36,890 bases of DNA. It comes from Candidatus Poribacteria bacterium (GTDB taxonomy: Bacteria; Poribacteria; WGA-4E; WGA-3G). Below, piece by piece: positions 27,061-36,046 of this stretch. The notes under the pieces are model-generated. The model was not told where the DNA came from. It did not search any database and saw nothing but the letters and a program-made list of their open reading frames with translations. The first letter of the stretch is position 1. The number at the start of each line of letters is the position of its first letter. The translations under genes and the position numbers were made by a program. Location of the stretch: positions 1 to 36,890 of the forward strand of contig JAJEEK010000024.1 in NCBI GenBank assembly GCA_022821065.1, in the 5' to 3' direction.

Positions 27061-28011
27061 CTACCCGACCAAGTATTTAAACACAGAAGATAGATTGTCA
27101 TCAGGCGAATAGAGTTGAGAAACCTTCAACTCGTTTTCGATGAGGAGTTCGGGGAGTCGAGCATAAAAAGCATCAGGTTTGGCAGTTTCAATAACAATAT
27201 CGCCTGCTGTATCTATTTCCGATTCATCCAGCGTGTCACCGTTATTGACAAAGGTTACGCTCAGAATATCTGAAAAAGGCAGGCAGACTTGCGCTAAACG
27301 GCGCGGTTCATCTGTGCTTAAATAAACCTTATGCGGATGTTCATCAATGAGTTCGCGAATATCGGAGATGGTGCCTTCTGCAAGAATACGGCCTTGATGA
27401 ATAAGCAAAATCGTCTCCGTTAGTGCCTCGATCTCATAGAGGATATGGCTCGATACAATGATGCTAATACCTTTGTCAGCAAGGTCTTTCAGCAGGGCAA
27501 GGACGTGCCGTCTCCCATTCGGGTCTAAACCTGTGAGCGGTTCATCAAGAAATAGGAGTTCCGGTTCATGCACCAAGGCTTGTGCAAGTTTGATACGTTG
27601 CCGCATCCCTTTACTATAGGACCCAATCGGTTTGTCCTTCGCCGATAGCATATCTACCGTTTCCAATACTTGTAGGCTCCGCGATTTGACCGCTGCTTCA
27701 TTGTATCCGCTCAATTTAGCAAAGAATGTAACGAACTCGTATCCGCTCATGAATTGATACGCGAGTTCTATATCGGGGCAATAGCCGACTTGCCGCGTCA
27801 ACTCTGGGTTGTTCCATACCGTTTGGTTTAGTACTTTGACTGTGCCTTGGTTCGGTTTAAGTTGTCCCGTCATGAGTTTGATTAAACTGGTTTTGCCTGC
27901 ACCATTTGGGCCCAATAAGCCGGTTATTCCGGGACGGATCGTGAGCGTTACATCATTCACTCCCATAACTTCGCCATACCATTTAGATAGATTTTCTGTT
28001 TGAGCGATCAT
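27061..28011 (-). CDS. ABC transporter ATP-binding protein
   Basis: A 316-residue ABC ATPase with Walker A GPNGAGKT (34-41), signature YSKGMRQR (about 132-139) and Walker B LLFLDEP (about 152-158). A C-terminal extension of about 95 residues follows, as in the ABC-2 type (DrrA/NatA-like) exporters. The extension ends in an unrecognised acidic region. No permease gene lies next to it; the neighbours are tgt (convergent, one base apart) and a sugar kinase across a repeat. The membrane partner is therefore elsewhere or unrelated by position. The start follows repeat copy B and has no clear ribosome site. Confidence 0.85.
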   Translation of the reverse strand: MIAQTENLSKWYGEVMGVNDVTLTIRPGITGLLGPNGAGKTSLIKLMTGQLKPNQGTVKVLNQTVWNNPELTRQVGYCPDIELAYQFMSGYEFVTFFAKLSGYNEAAVKSRSLQVLETVDMLSAKDKPIGSYSKGMRQRIKLAQALVHEPELLFLDEPLTGLDPNGRRHVLALLKDLADKGISIIVSSHILYEIEALTETILLIHQGRILAEGTISDIRELIDEHPHKVYLSTDEPRRLAQVCLPFSDILSVTFVNNGDTLDESEIDTAGDIVIETAKPDAFYARLPELLIENELKVSQLYSPDDNLSSVFKYLVG

Positions 28012-28022
28012 TTAATCTTTTA

Positions 28023-28176
28023 ACAGTTACCAGTTACCAGTTACGAGTTACCAGAAAAGAGGACTGAAAGAAAAGATTGGAAGATTGGAAGATTGGGGGG
28101 GGCATCCTTCCACCCTTCCATCCTCTTAAATGGTTACTGGCTACTGGTTACTGACTCACTGGTTACTGTTAACTCC
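28023..28176. repeat. Heptamer inverted-repeat element, copy B
   Basis: The left arm of CAGTTAC heptamers (28023-28054) pairs with a right arm of GGTTACT/GGCTACT units (28130-28176). The centre contains three GATTGGAA repeats and a G-run. The right arm supplies the stop codon and last residues of the sugar kinase on the minus strand. Confidence 0.7.
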
Positions 28177-29093
28177 TTTATTTTCAGGATATCTTCAAGA
28201 TTTTGGATGCCTGCACTGGTTCCCATAGCCGTGACACATGCTGCCCCGGTCGCGGATGCTAATTCTGCAGTCGCTTTCAAGTCCCAACCCATAATAGTAC
28301 CAGCGAGGAAGCCAGCGCAGTATGCATCACCCGCACCTGTTCCATCAACGACGTTGACAGGATAGGCAGGTACAGAGAGTTCTGTTGCTGGTGTAGAGAC
28401 ATAACTACCCTTCTCCCCCATCTTAATGGCAATAGTATCAATGTCGTAGTTATGTCTCAAAAATTGTGCAATTTCACGGCATTCAGATAGACCGGTGAGG
28501 TGTTGCCCTTCAACGATGCTTGGCATAAAGATGTCTACGTGTTGCAAACACGGTGCTAAGGTTTCCATCCATTTTCCAGTAGCGTCATACACTGTGTCGA
28601 GTGAGGTGGTTATGCCCTGTGCCTTCGCCTCTCGGAGGACGTTTGCCATCGGGGTACCGTCAAAACTTGGCATGACGAGGGCACCAGCGATGTGCAAAAT
28701 TTTGGTTGTTTTAATGACGTCCCAATCAAGGTCTGCTTCGCAGAACACCCCGTTCGCCCCGATATAGTGACAGAAGGTTCTTTCTCCATCGGAGGCGATC
28801 GCGACAAATGTGAATGAAGTGCTAACATCGGTGTCCTGACGCATGCCAGTAACATCAACGCTGTTGTCTGAAAGCGTTTGCAGAATCAGATCGCCGAAAG
28901 CATCGGTGCCAATTTTACCCATTGCACCGACAGAGATCCCCAAGCGCGCGAGCGCGAGTGCTGTGTTGTTGGCACAACCTCCGGTATGGATTTCGAGTTC
29001 ATCGAAGAGCACTAATTTCCCTTTTTCGGGGAACCGATCTATCGGTCGTCCAAGCACATCAACGACGTAAATACCGAGCGATAGCACATCCAT
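28134..29093 (-). CDS. PfkB-family carbohydrate kinase
   Basis: A 319-residue ribokinase-fold sugar or nucleoside kinase, cytoplasmic. The N-terminal PfkB signature is seen as ELEIHTGGCANNTALALARL, and the C-terminal signature with the catalytic Asp as VVDGTGAGDAYCAGFLAG. A middle SLDTVYDATGKW segment is typical of the 2-keto-3-deoxygluconate/ribokinase-like group, but the substrate cannot be assigned. I prefer the start at 29093 (MDVLSLG), because GAGG lies 7 bases upstream; the ATG four codons earlier is the alternative. The last residues (about SESVTSSQ) are encoded by repeat copy B, so the natural C-terminus was probably changed by repeat insertion. Confidence 0.85.
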   Translation of the reverse strand: MDVLSLGIYVVDVLGRPIDRFPEKGKLVLFDELEIHTGGCANNTALALARLGISVGAMGKIGTDAFGDLILQTLSDNSVDVTGMRQDTDVSTSFTFVAIASDGERTFCHYIGANGVFCEADLDWDVIKTTKILHIAGALVMPSFDGTPMANVLREAKAQGITTSLDTVYDATGKWMETLAPCLQHVDIFMPSIVEGQHLTGLSECREIAQFLRHNYDIDTIAIKMGEKGSYVSTPATELSVPAYPVNVVDGTGAGDAYCAGFLAGTIMGWDLKATAELASATGAACVTAMGTSAGIQNLEDILKIKELTVTSESVTSSQ

Positions 29094-29108
29094 AGTTTTC
29101 CTCATTTT

Positions 29109-29193
29109 CCAGTTTCCAGTTTCCAGTTAAGAGAGGTTGTGTTAAACTCCGCATCTCTTTTCTGGTAACTGTTTACTGTTTACTGTTAACTCC
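29109..29193. repeat. Heptamer inverted-repeat element, copy C
   Basis: The left arm has three CCAGTTT/CCAGTTA units; the right arm has CTGGTAA and CTGTTTA units ending CTCC. The shortest copy. It supplies the stop codon of the large minus-strand gene ending at 29173. Confidence 0.7.
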
Positions 29194-31119
29194 TGGACGA
29201 AAAATCACTAAAGTTTCGTCAGCCGTCTTAACATTTCCATCTACTACTATATTTGTAAAGCTTTGCGAAACCCATCCGATCAAATAGGATGGCAGTTTTA
29301 CATCCGCCTCTTCCTCCAGATGTCGTAACACATACTCCTGCCGTAGAATTCGGGCAAACCATTTCCGCTTACCGCTGAGTTCTTTATACGGATCGGGGGG
29401 TATCTGCGGTGTTATTTGCAGTTGAAGTGCTGCCGTTGAAAGTTCGGGTTCGGCATCAAGGGCAACGTCTCCTAAGTAGGTTATCTCTCTGCCTGTAACA
29501 TACCACGCATTTTCGAGCGGATACGGGAGTTCGGAGACATCCAGAAATACTTCTTTTACATACGTCGTAGGCTGCCACGGGTCCACAAGCAGCTCGCGGA
29601 GTTGAACCTGCGAATCTTGAAAGAGGATCCCAATCTTTTGGCGATGTTCAACGCGTGAGTCCTCGACTTCCAGATGACGAATAAAACTCCGTTTTGTATA
29701 ACCGATAGATGTTTCAGCGCGGGCGGCAGCCCTAACGGAGACGTAACTTAATAAGTGTGCACGCTGCCGCTCAGGATAGACTGATAAAATTGACAGCCGA
29801 TCTGCTGTAACGCTGTTCGGCAACGCATTTCGCGAAGCTGCAATTGTACTTACCGACAGTAGAACCAATACACAACCGCCTGTCCAATAGGTGTGTACCT
29901 TCTGTTTCGACTTCCTAAAATAGAACAATAAACCACCGAAACTGAGCAGATATATTGGTAAAATAACAAACAACAATTTTACGAGTGGCACTTGAGGTGC
30001 CCCAGTTTTGACAGAATTTGAGAGGAAGTGCTCGTGAATTTTTTCTTCGTGTTGAAGCACAAGCGCGTATTGATCTATGAAGTGCCGCGCCGATTTACCG
30101 TAGCTACTGAGTAACTCGTGCCAGAATGTTTCACCTACTTGTTGCTCTGAAAATGGCGGGGAATTGTAATCAAATGCGAGGCAGATAATTTGTCCATCTC
30201 CAAATTTCCGTTTCGCGACGTATATCTGTTCTTCTGTACCGATCAGCGTTTCGCATCCGACTTTTGGAACAAATTGAATACGTTCAAACACAGTGCTGTT
30301 AGCATCCAATCCTTGAAAGCCGAGTTTTTCACGCACGGTGTCTGGGAGTCTATCTGTTTTCTGTAGGCTTTTCAATTCAACTGGGAGGAAAGGCTCTACG
30401 AAACTGCCCCGTAGGATACTAAAGTTGTTACCTCCTGATAGAATAAGTGTGCCACCGCGTTGGACCCAGTCCAATAATGCTGTTTGTTGTGCTTTAGAGA
30501 TACGTCTCTCTGTCAAGACTGTCTTACGGATTACCAGAACATCAACTGCGCTATAACCTATCCAGTCCTGTGGCAGTAAGTTTGAATTCTGCAGGTCTTC
30601 AACATGTACTTGTGCACCACCATCGGAACCGGCTAACTGTTTTTTATCAATGAATCGTTTGAGTTTGTCACCACTCTCTGCTAATACCAGGACGAGGTAG
30701 TCTTTACGTGAAAGAGGTGTCTGTAACAGAACCTCCTGTATCACATTCGGCTGCGTATTCCCCAACGCTGTGTTTTTCGAGGATGTTGTCGGCACAAGTT
30801 GAACGACGAGTTGTGCTGCATTTTTCGGACAATAGATATAGAATTTTTTCTCTTTTTCTTCAGTGGCGCGGAGATACAGCTCGGAGGCGTAGCGTTCAAT
30901 ATGTGTGTCTGAAGAAAAACCTCGGACATTGACTACCAAATCTCCAATAAATGGGGTCGGTTGGTCCTTGCTTTCAATGGTGATACGTAAAGGTGCCCAG
31001 GTGCCGGTTTTGTAACGATCATTGAACCCGAAATCCACATCTGCAGCTTCCGCTACACCGAAGGCAACGGATACGAAAAAAAGTGATAGGAAAATTTTAA
31101 ATAATTGGCTTCTGTGCAT
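29173..31119 (-). CDS. Large exported membrane protein with GATase-like domain, function unknown
   Basis: A 648-residue protein. Its signal peptide (about 1-25, ending AEA) is followed by a beta-rich domain (FNDRYKTGTWAPLRITIES). A GATase/Rossmann-like region comes next, with YSAVDVLVIRK, LLDWVQRGGTLILSGG and FGDGQIICLAFDY. Two membrane helices follow (about PLVKLLFVILPIYLLSFGGL and a second near WTGGCVLVLLS), then a second beta-rich domain. This layout resembles bacterial membrane proteins with a class I amidotransferase-like domain found with MoxR/vWA systems, but no such partner is adjacent. ATG 31119 is preferred because the signal peptide starts there; 31179 would add 20 charged residues. 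The very C-terminus (GVNSKQ) comes from repeat copy C. Confidence 0.7.
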   Translation of the reverse strand: MHRSQLFKIFLSLFFVSVAFGVAEAADVDFGFNDRYKTGTWAPLRITIESKDQPTPFIGDLVVNVRGFSSDTHIERYASELYLRATEEKEKKFYIYCPKNAAQLVVQLVPTTSSKNTALGNTQPNVIQEVLLQTPLSRKDYLVLVLAESGDKLKRFIDKKQLAGSDGGAQVHVEDLQNSNLLPQDWIGYSAVDVLVIRKTVLTERRISKAQQTALLDWVQRGGTLILSGGNNFSILRGSFVEPFLPVELKSLQKTDRLPDTVREKLGFQGLDANSTVFERIQFVPKVGCETLIGTEEQIYVAKRKFGDGQIICLAFDYNSPPFSEQQVGETFWHELLSSYGKSARHFIDQYALVLQHEEKIHEHFLSNSVKTGAPQVPLVKLLFVILPIYLLSFGGLLFYFRKSKQKVHTYWTGGCVLVLLSVSTIAASRNALPNSVTADRLSILSVYPERQRAHLLSYVSVRAAARAETSIGYTKRSFIRHLEVEDSRVEHRQKIGILFQDSQVQLRELLVDPWQPTTYVKEVFLDVSELPYPLENAWYVTGREITYLGDVALDAEPELSTAALQLQITPQIPPDPYKELSGKRKWFARILRQEYVLRHLEEEADVKLPSYLIGWVSQSFTNIVVDGNVKTADETLVIFRPGVNSKQ

Positions 31120-31289
31120 CGTTCCACTTCGTTTCACGATGGTTTTTGATCGATATTGATGGAGATTATTGGTGAACACTATTTGAACCTATTAGAAGCC
31201 ACCGCGGAATGCAAGGGAGCAGTGCACTGGTGCTGAATCATTTGAAATCACCGTTGTTTGCTCACCTGAGGAACGATATCGCCTTACTC

Positions 31290-32138
31290 TTACGAGATAA
31301 GACGTGCTGGATTATGAACGAGTTTTGTCTCCACTGCGTCCTGAAAAGGGTGCGTGCTAAAAACACCGTTTCCTAACATAATCATTGAGGCAACGCCCCC
31401 TTCTGCTTCAATATGTGTGATTGTATCTATCACCCGGGCATCACTGAGTAACCCGCTCTCCACCGAAAAATGTTTTGAGGCGACACAACAGGCGTTGAAG
31501 AGGTCGGCACTCGGTTTCGCATCGGTGAGTGTTTTCAAGACATTCAATGCCACGTCCGCAGCCCGATTGATACGCAGCGTCTGTTCTCTGTTCGCAAGCA
31601 CTTCGCTGGTCTGAATCGGTCCGAAGTAACGGTAATAGATAGGCTGTTCTGCAATCGGTAATCTGTCAGCAGTTAAAGGTGCGCCCTCTTTCAACTTGAC
31701 GAGGCAGCCGCCGTGGTATTGTGAGCAGACATCGCCTAACCCCGTCCGGTTTTCAACCTCTGAGACGTGTGCGATCATAGCGAGTGCTTCATCGTCTTTG
31801 TGTGACGACAAAAGTTCATTGAGCGCGTAGGCTGTCGCGAGCGATGCGGCACCGCTGAGGCCGAAACCGCAACCGAGCGGCAATGGAGAGGTAAGCTCTA
31901 CCTTTACGCCTGCGATACCGCTCTTTTGGGTGAGTCGTTTGACAACAGAGCGGACTGTCGGAAAGTTGATACGTTCTCCATTAAACAGCACTGCCGTCTC
32001 ATGATACTCAGAAACGGTAGCCTCTACACCTTCTTTAACGGTGAAACCCATGCCGAGCGAGTGCATACGCGCCGGATCGGTGTGCCGAATAACCTTGAAA
32101 ACACACGATATGTTGCCGGGGGCAAATGCTCTCGCCAT
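31290..32138 (-). CDS. Pantoate kinase, archaeal-type GHMP kinase
   Basis: A 282-residue GHMP-superfamily kinase with the ATP-binding motif PLPLGCGFGLSGAASLATAY (85-104), an N-terminal ARAFAPGNISCVF typical of COG1829 and a C-terminal glycine loop SMIMLGNGVFS. COG1829 members in archaea are pantoate kinases, which phosphorylate pantoate in the archaeal route to coenzyme A (followed by phosphopantothenate synthetase). Most bacteria use PanC/CoaA instead. If the function is the same here, this bacterium has at least part of the archaeal CoA pathway; its partner is not in the window. Alternatively it is a paralog for another small molecule. It starts just before repeat copy D. Confidence 0.8.
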   Translation of the reverse strand: MARAFAPGNISCVFKVIRHTDPARMHSLGMGFTVKEGVEATVSEYHETAVLFNGERINFPTVRSVVKRLTQKSGIAGVKVELTSPLPLGCGFGLSGAASLATAYALNELLSSHKDDEALAMIAHVSEVENRTGLGDVCSQYHGGCLVKLKEGAPLTADRLPIAEQPIYYRYFGPIQTSEVLANREQTLRINRAADVALNVLKTLTDAKPSADLFNACCVASKHFSVESGLLSDARVIDTITHIEAEGGVASMIMLGNGVFSTHPFQDAVETKLVHNPARLIS

Positions 32139-32141
32139 TAT

Positions 32142-32240
32142 CAGTTAACAGTTTCCAGTTAACAGTTTCCAGTAAGAGAAAGACTTAATACATCCGTTAC
32201 CTTCTTAACTGGCCACTGGCCACTGGCCACTGGTTACTCC
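32142..32240. repeat. Heptamer inverted-repeat element, copy D
   Basis: The left arm alternates CAGTTAA and CAGTTTC twice; the right arm has three perfect CTGGCCA units and then CTGGTTACTCC. It lies between the pantoate kinase start and the Uma2 gene and supplies the Uma2 stop codon (32234). Confidence 0.7.
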
Positions 32241-32812
32241 TTTGTAAATTTGACCCGTCTATAGATGTGCCCCAAAGATAGTTCGCAGCGAATGGAATCC
32301 AGGGTTAATACCTCTGCAGGCTCCCGAAATTCGAGGGCTTTCCACTGCGTTCCCAAGCGAAAATGACGTTCAACGTTTACCCTATCTTGCGAAACAAGGA
32401 TGTATTCTTGCAAGGACGTGATCTGCTTATAAGCCTCGAATTTCTCTCCCTTGTCATAAGCTGCAGTTGAGCGGGAAAGTACCTCTACGACAACAGTTGG
32501 GTTGAGGAGTGTGTCGAACACATCATCTTCAAAACGCGGTTCATCACAGACGACAGCAACATCCGGATAGAAGTAAGATGTTATGGGTCTCGCCTTCACA
32601 CGCATCTCGCCAGTGTAGACCTCACAATCCCGTTCCATCAATTGGTTGTAAAGTCCATTAAATATATTGCCTGTAATGAGATTATGCGCGCGACTTGCCC
32701 CGGACATCGCGAGTATCTGTCCGCTGAGATATTCATTTTTGAAGGGTGCTTTGCGTTCCCAAGCGAGGTATTCCTCAGGTGTCAGTTGGGTTTGCACAGC
32801 AATAGCTGTCAT
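32234..32812 (-). CDS. Uma2-family (DUF820) putative nuclease
   Basis: A 192-residue DUF820/Uma2 protein with a PD-(D/E)xK-like fold. Visible family motifs: LTPEEYLAWER at the N-terminus, GQILAMSGASRAHN, the putative active-site run YFYPDVAVVCDEP, NPTVVVEVLS, and KGEKFEAYKQITSLQEYIL. These genes occur in many copies in cyanobacteria and other genomes and often travel with mobile DNA, but their role is not established. The AAGGGAG ribosome site supports the ATG. The last residues (FTKE) come from repeat copy D. Confidence 0.85.
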   Translation of the reverse strand: MTAIAVQTQLTPEEYLAWERKAPFKNEYLSGQILAMSGASRAHNLITGNIFNGLYNQLMERDCEVYTGEMRVKARPITSYFYPDVAVVCDEPRFEDDVFDTLLNPTVVVEVLSRSTAAYDKGEKFEAYKQITSLQEYILVSQDRVNVERHFRLGTQWKALEFREPAEVLTLDSIRCELSLGHIYRRVKFTKE

Positions 32813-32951
32813 GATATTCTCCCTTAACGGACGGAAAAATCTGCGTCCTTTGTAGTTTCAGTTGCTTGTTACATAGCATACACGAAGTCTATTCTGATGT
32901 CAACGTAGAAACTGAAGAAGAAATAACTTAGAAAGACGAAAGATCAATTTC

Positions 32952-34490
32952 CTAAGCGTTCCCTCGAGGGGGTGCCTGTCTTGGATTGAAGGCATCTTCA
33001 CCATACATTCCATCTCCAATTTTTGCCTTTTGTCCTCTGCCGGTAACCCCACATCTCGTGCCGTCCAATCGTGGGTCTACGTATCGTTCAAACCACGCAC
33101 CCATCTGTCGCTGCATATCGCCTATCAATGCTTTCTGCGATTTGTCGTCTATTAGATTTTTTCGTTCTCTTGGGTCTTTCGCTAAGTCATATAACTCATG
33201 GGGTCCGTAAGGATAGCGGTGAACATATTTCCACGCTTGTGTTCGGATCATACGGACAGGACCGTATTCATCAAATACAACGACCTCGTCTTGCGCATCG
33301 TTTGTTTTTCTCGTAAGTGCTGGGACAAAGCTTCTGCCAGGTGACATATCGTCATTGGGATCTGGTAAACCGAGGTAATCGAGCAGTGTCGGCATGAAAT
33401 CGTATTGACTCACCATCGCTTCGCTGACGCGTCCCTCTGGTATCTTACCGGGGTGGCTCATAATAAAAGGCACTTTAACCGAATTCTCATACATATTTAG
33501 CGGGAATGTACCGTTGCCTTTGTGCCAAAATCCGTGATGCCCACACGAATAGCCATTATCGCTGCTGAAAACGATGAGCGTATTTTCGCGGATGCCTAAT
33601 TCAGAAAGGCGTTCTAAAATCCTGCCAACGTTTAAATCAAGTGCTGTTATTGCTGCGAAATAACCCTTCAACGACTCGCGATTACCCATGTGAGGGAGTG
33701 TGCCTCGGCCCGCCCACGGGTGCAATGCTTCCTGCGGACACGTCTTGAACGGGCAATCATCATAAGAATCCACAATGTCTTTTGGATGTCCGTTAAACGG
33801 GGTATGTGGTGCGTTATAATTGACGCTGAGGTAAAAGGGACCTTTGCTATTCGCTGAAATGAAATCTAATGCGTCGTCAGTAATGACATCTGTAAGGTAC
33901 CCGGGTTGTATCTCTACTTGTCCATCTCTAATCATGTTAGCGTTGTTGTATTTGCTTCCACCTAAAGGCATAGCGAACCAGTGACTAAACCCGTGTTGTG
34001 GTGTTAGACTATCACCAAGATGCCATTTACCACTTAACCCGACAGTGTAGCCATTGTCAGCGAGTACATCGGTATAGCAGGTCAACCCTTCAAGATACCG
34101 TTCAGCATTGGGTGGCATGCTGCCGTCCCGGCAAAAATCATGAACGCCGTGTGCAGAAGGGATGCGTCCGGTCATCAGGCTTGCCCGTGCCGGTGAACAT
34201 ACAGGAGTCGTGCAGAAAAAATTGGGGAAACGTGTCCCTTCTAAAGCAAGTTGGTCAATAAAAGGTGTGCGGACTTCATCGTTCCCGCAACAACCCGCAG
34301 CCCAGGGGCCTTGGTCATCCGTCAAAATAAAAATGACATTGGGTCGGTTTTGCATCTGATTTCCTCCAGTTTTCTCTGCACCGATAAAGACCGCTGGCGT
34401 AACTGCTGCAGCAACAGTACCAGTGCCTACGTTCTTCAAAAAACGCCTACGCGAAATATTCGGGCTCCGGTTTTTCGCCTGATCTGACAT
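32952..34490 (-). CDS. Tat-exported sulfatase, formylglycine type
   Basis: A 512-residue sulfatase. The N-terminus has a twin-arginine signal (SRRRFLKNVGTGTVAAAV) and then RPNVIFILTDDQGPWAAG, with the first metal ligands. The active-site Cys98 is in CSPARASLMTG (C-x-P-x-R), to be converted to formylglycine. Further sites are LSGKWHLGD and VFSSDNGYSCGHHGFWHKG. The start at 34490 gives the Tat signal with GGAGG 5 bases upstream; 34502 would add four residues. It is one half of a tandem duplication with the gene upstream (34575-35978); the two share long identical blocks, but only this one has an export signal. It likely desulfates an environmental polysaccharide; the substrate is unknown. Confidence 0.9.
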   Translation of the reverse strand: MSDQAKNRSPNISRRRFLKNVGTGTVAAAVTPAVFIGAEKTGGNQMQNRPNVIFILTDDQGPWAAGCCGNDEVRTPFIDQLALEGTRFPNFFCTTPVCSPARASLMTGRIPSAHGVHDFCRDGSMPPNAERYLEGLTCYTDVLADNGYTVGLSGKWHLGDSLTPQHGFSHWFAMPLGGSKYNNANMIRDGQVEIQPGYLTDVITDDALDFISANSKGPFYLSVNYNAPHTPFNGHPKDIVDSYDDCPFKTCPQEALHPWAGRGTLPHMGNRESLKGYFAAITALDLNVGRILERLSELGIRENTLIVFSSDNGYSCGHHGFWHKGNGTFPLNMYENSVKVPFIMSHPGKIPEGRVSEAMVSQYDFMPTLLDYLGLPDPNDDMSPGRSFVPALTRKTNDAQDEVVVFDEYGPVRMIRTQAWKYVHRYPYGPHELYDLAKDPRERKNLIDDKSQKALIGDMQRQMGAWFERYVDPRLDGTRCGVTGRGQKAKIGDGMYGEDAFNPRQAPPRGNA

Positions 34491-34574
34491 ACCTCCCTCC
34501 ATTTCATGTTACTAAATCAACGCTAAATGCGCGTATAGCATTCAGCATATCTGATTCAGATGAAGATATGTTGT

Positions 34575-35978
34575 CTACACATTTCGTCGAGGCGGCGCGT
34601 ATCTCGGATGGAAGGAATTTTCACCGTAATTTCCTTCTCCTAACTTTTCTGCTTGTCCGCCGCCGGTAACCGAGCATCGCGCCCCATCTAATTCCGGAAG
34701 AACGTACCGTTCAAACCATGCGCCCATCTGTTGACGCATATCACCAACGCGAGCATTCTGAGACTTGTCATCTATCAGGTTTTTCCGTTCGCCTGGGTCG
34801 TTCACAAGATCATACAATTCATGGGGTCCGTAAGGGTAGCGGTGAACATATTTCCACTCTTGTGTTCGGATCATACGGACGGGACCGTATTCATCGTAAA
34901 TAACGATCTCATCTTTCGCATCGTTCGTCTCTCCAGAAAGCGCGGGAACAAAGCTCCTACCCGGCGACATATCGTCATTCGGATCCGGTAAACCGAGGTA
35001 ATCGAGCAGTGTCGGCATGAAGTCGTATTGGCTCACCATCGCTTCACTGACGCGTCCTTCTGGGACGCTACCCGGATGACTGACGATGAACGGGACTTTG
35101 ACAGAGTTTTCGTACATATTCAGTGGGAATGTGCCGTTGCCTTTATGCCAAAATCCGTGATGCCCACACGAATAGCCGTTGTCGCTACTGAAGACCACAA
35201 GCGTATTTTCACGGATGCCTAACGCCGAAAGCCGATCCAGGATGCGCCCGACATTTAAATCGAGTGCCGTTATCGCTGCGAAATAGCCTTTCAACGATTC
35301 ACGGTTACCCATGTGCGCCGCTGCGCCCTGAACAGCCCACGGATGCAATGCCTCTTGTGGACATGTTTTGAACGGACAATCGTCATAAGAGTCAACTATA
35401 TCCTGCGGATGCCCTGTAAATGGTGTGTGTGGTGCGTTATAGTTGACGCTAAGATAGAACGGTCCCTCTTTGTTCGCTGAGATGAAGTTCAAAGCATCAT
35501 CGGTGATGACATCCGTGAGGTAGCCGGGCTGCATCTCTACCTGACCATCTCGGATCATATCCGCATCGTTATACTTACTTCCTCCGGTAAGCAGAGCAAA
35601 CCAATGACTAAAACCGTGTTGCGGTGTCAAACTATCGCCGAGGTGCCATTTGCCGCTCAATCCGACAGTATAGTTATTGTCGGCTAAGACATCCGTATAA
35701 CACGTCAAACCTTCGAGGTATCGAGCGGGGTCGGGTGGCATGTTTCCATCTCGGATCCAGTCATGGACACCGTGTGCTGACGGAATACGTCCGGTCATAA
35801 GGCTCGCGCGTGCTGGCGAGCAGACGGGACTTGTGCAGAAGAAATTCGGAAAACGGGTGCCTTCTGAAGCCAACTGGTCGAGATACGGTGTCCGTACCTC
35901 ATCGTTGCCGCAGCAACCTGCAGCCCACGGTCCCTGATCGTCCGTTAAGATAAAAATGACATTCGGTCTATTTTCCAT
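34575..35978 (-). CDS. Sulfatase paralog without export signal
   Basis: A 467-residue sulfatase nearly collinear with the downstream paralog: same RPNVIFILTDDQGPWAAG, CSPARASLMTG (Cys53), SGKWHLGDSLTPQHG and HKGNGTFPLNMYENS blocks. It begins directly at the catalytic domain, with no signal peptide. A GGAGGATTC ribosome site 5 bases before the ATG makes this a real start, not a truncated call. It may therefore act in the cytoplasm, or be exported in partnership. The 84-base gap to the paralog suggests co-transcription from this gene. Confidence 0.9.
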   Translation of the reverse strand: MENRPNVIFILTDDQGPWAAGCCGNDEVRTPYLDQLASEGTRFPNFFCTSPVCSPARASLMTGRIPSAHGVHDWIRDGNMPPDPARYLEGLTCYTDVLADNNYTVGLSGKWHLGDSLTPQHGFSHWFALLTGGSKYNDADMIRDGQVEMQPGYLTDVITDDALNFISANKEGPFYLSVNYNAPHTPFTGHPQDIVDSYDDCPFKTCPQEALHPWAVQGAAAHMGNRESLKGYFAAITALDLNVGRILDRLSALGIRENTLVVFSSDNGYSCGHHGFWHKGNGTFPLNMYENSVKVPFIVSHPGSVPEGRVSEAMVSQYDFMPTLLDYLGLPDPNDDMSPGRSFVPALSGETNDAKDEIVIYDEYGPVRMIRTQEWKYVHRYPYGPHELYDLVNDPGERKNLIDDKSQNARVGDMRQQMGAWFERYVLPELDGARCSVTGGGQAEKLGEGNYGENSFHPRYAPPRRNV

Positions 35979-36046
35979 ATTGAATCCTCCATTCCATCAG
36001 TGAAGTTTGTATAATAGACTATATTTCTTTTCTTATATTTACTCAC

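Noticed and set aside
28023..28176. CRISPR array from short repeats
   Set aside because: Repeats are 7-8 bases, tandem without spacers and arranged as an inverted pair.
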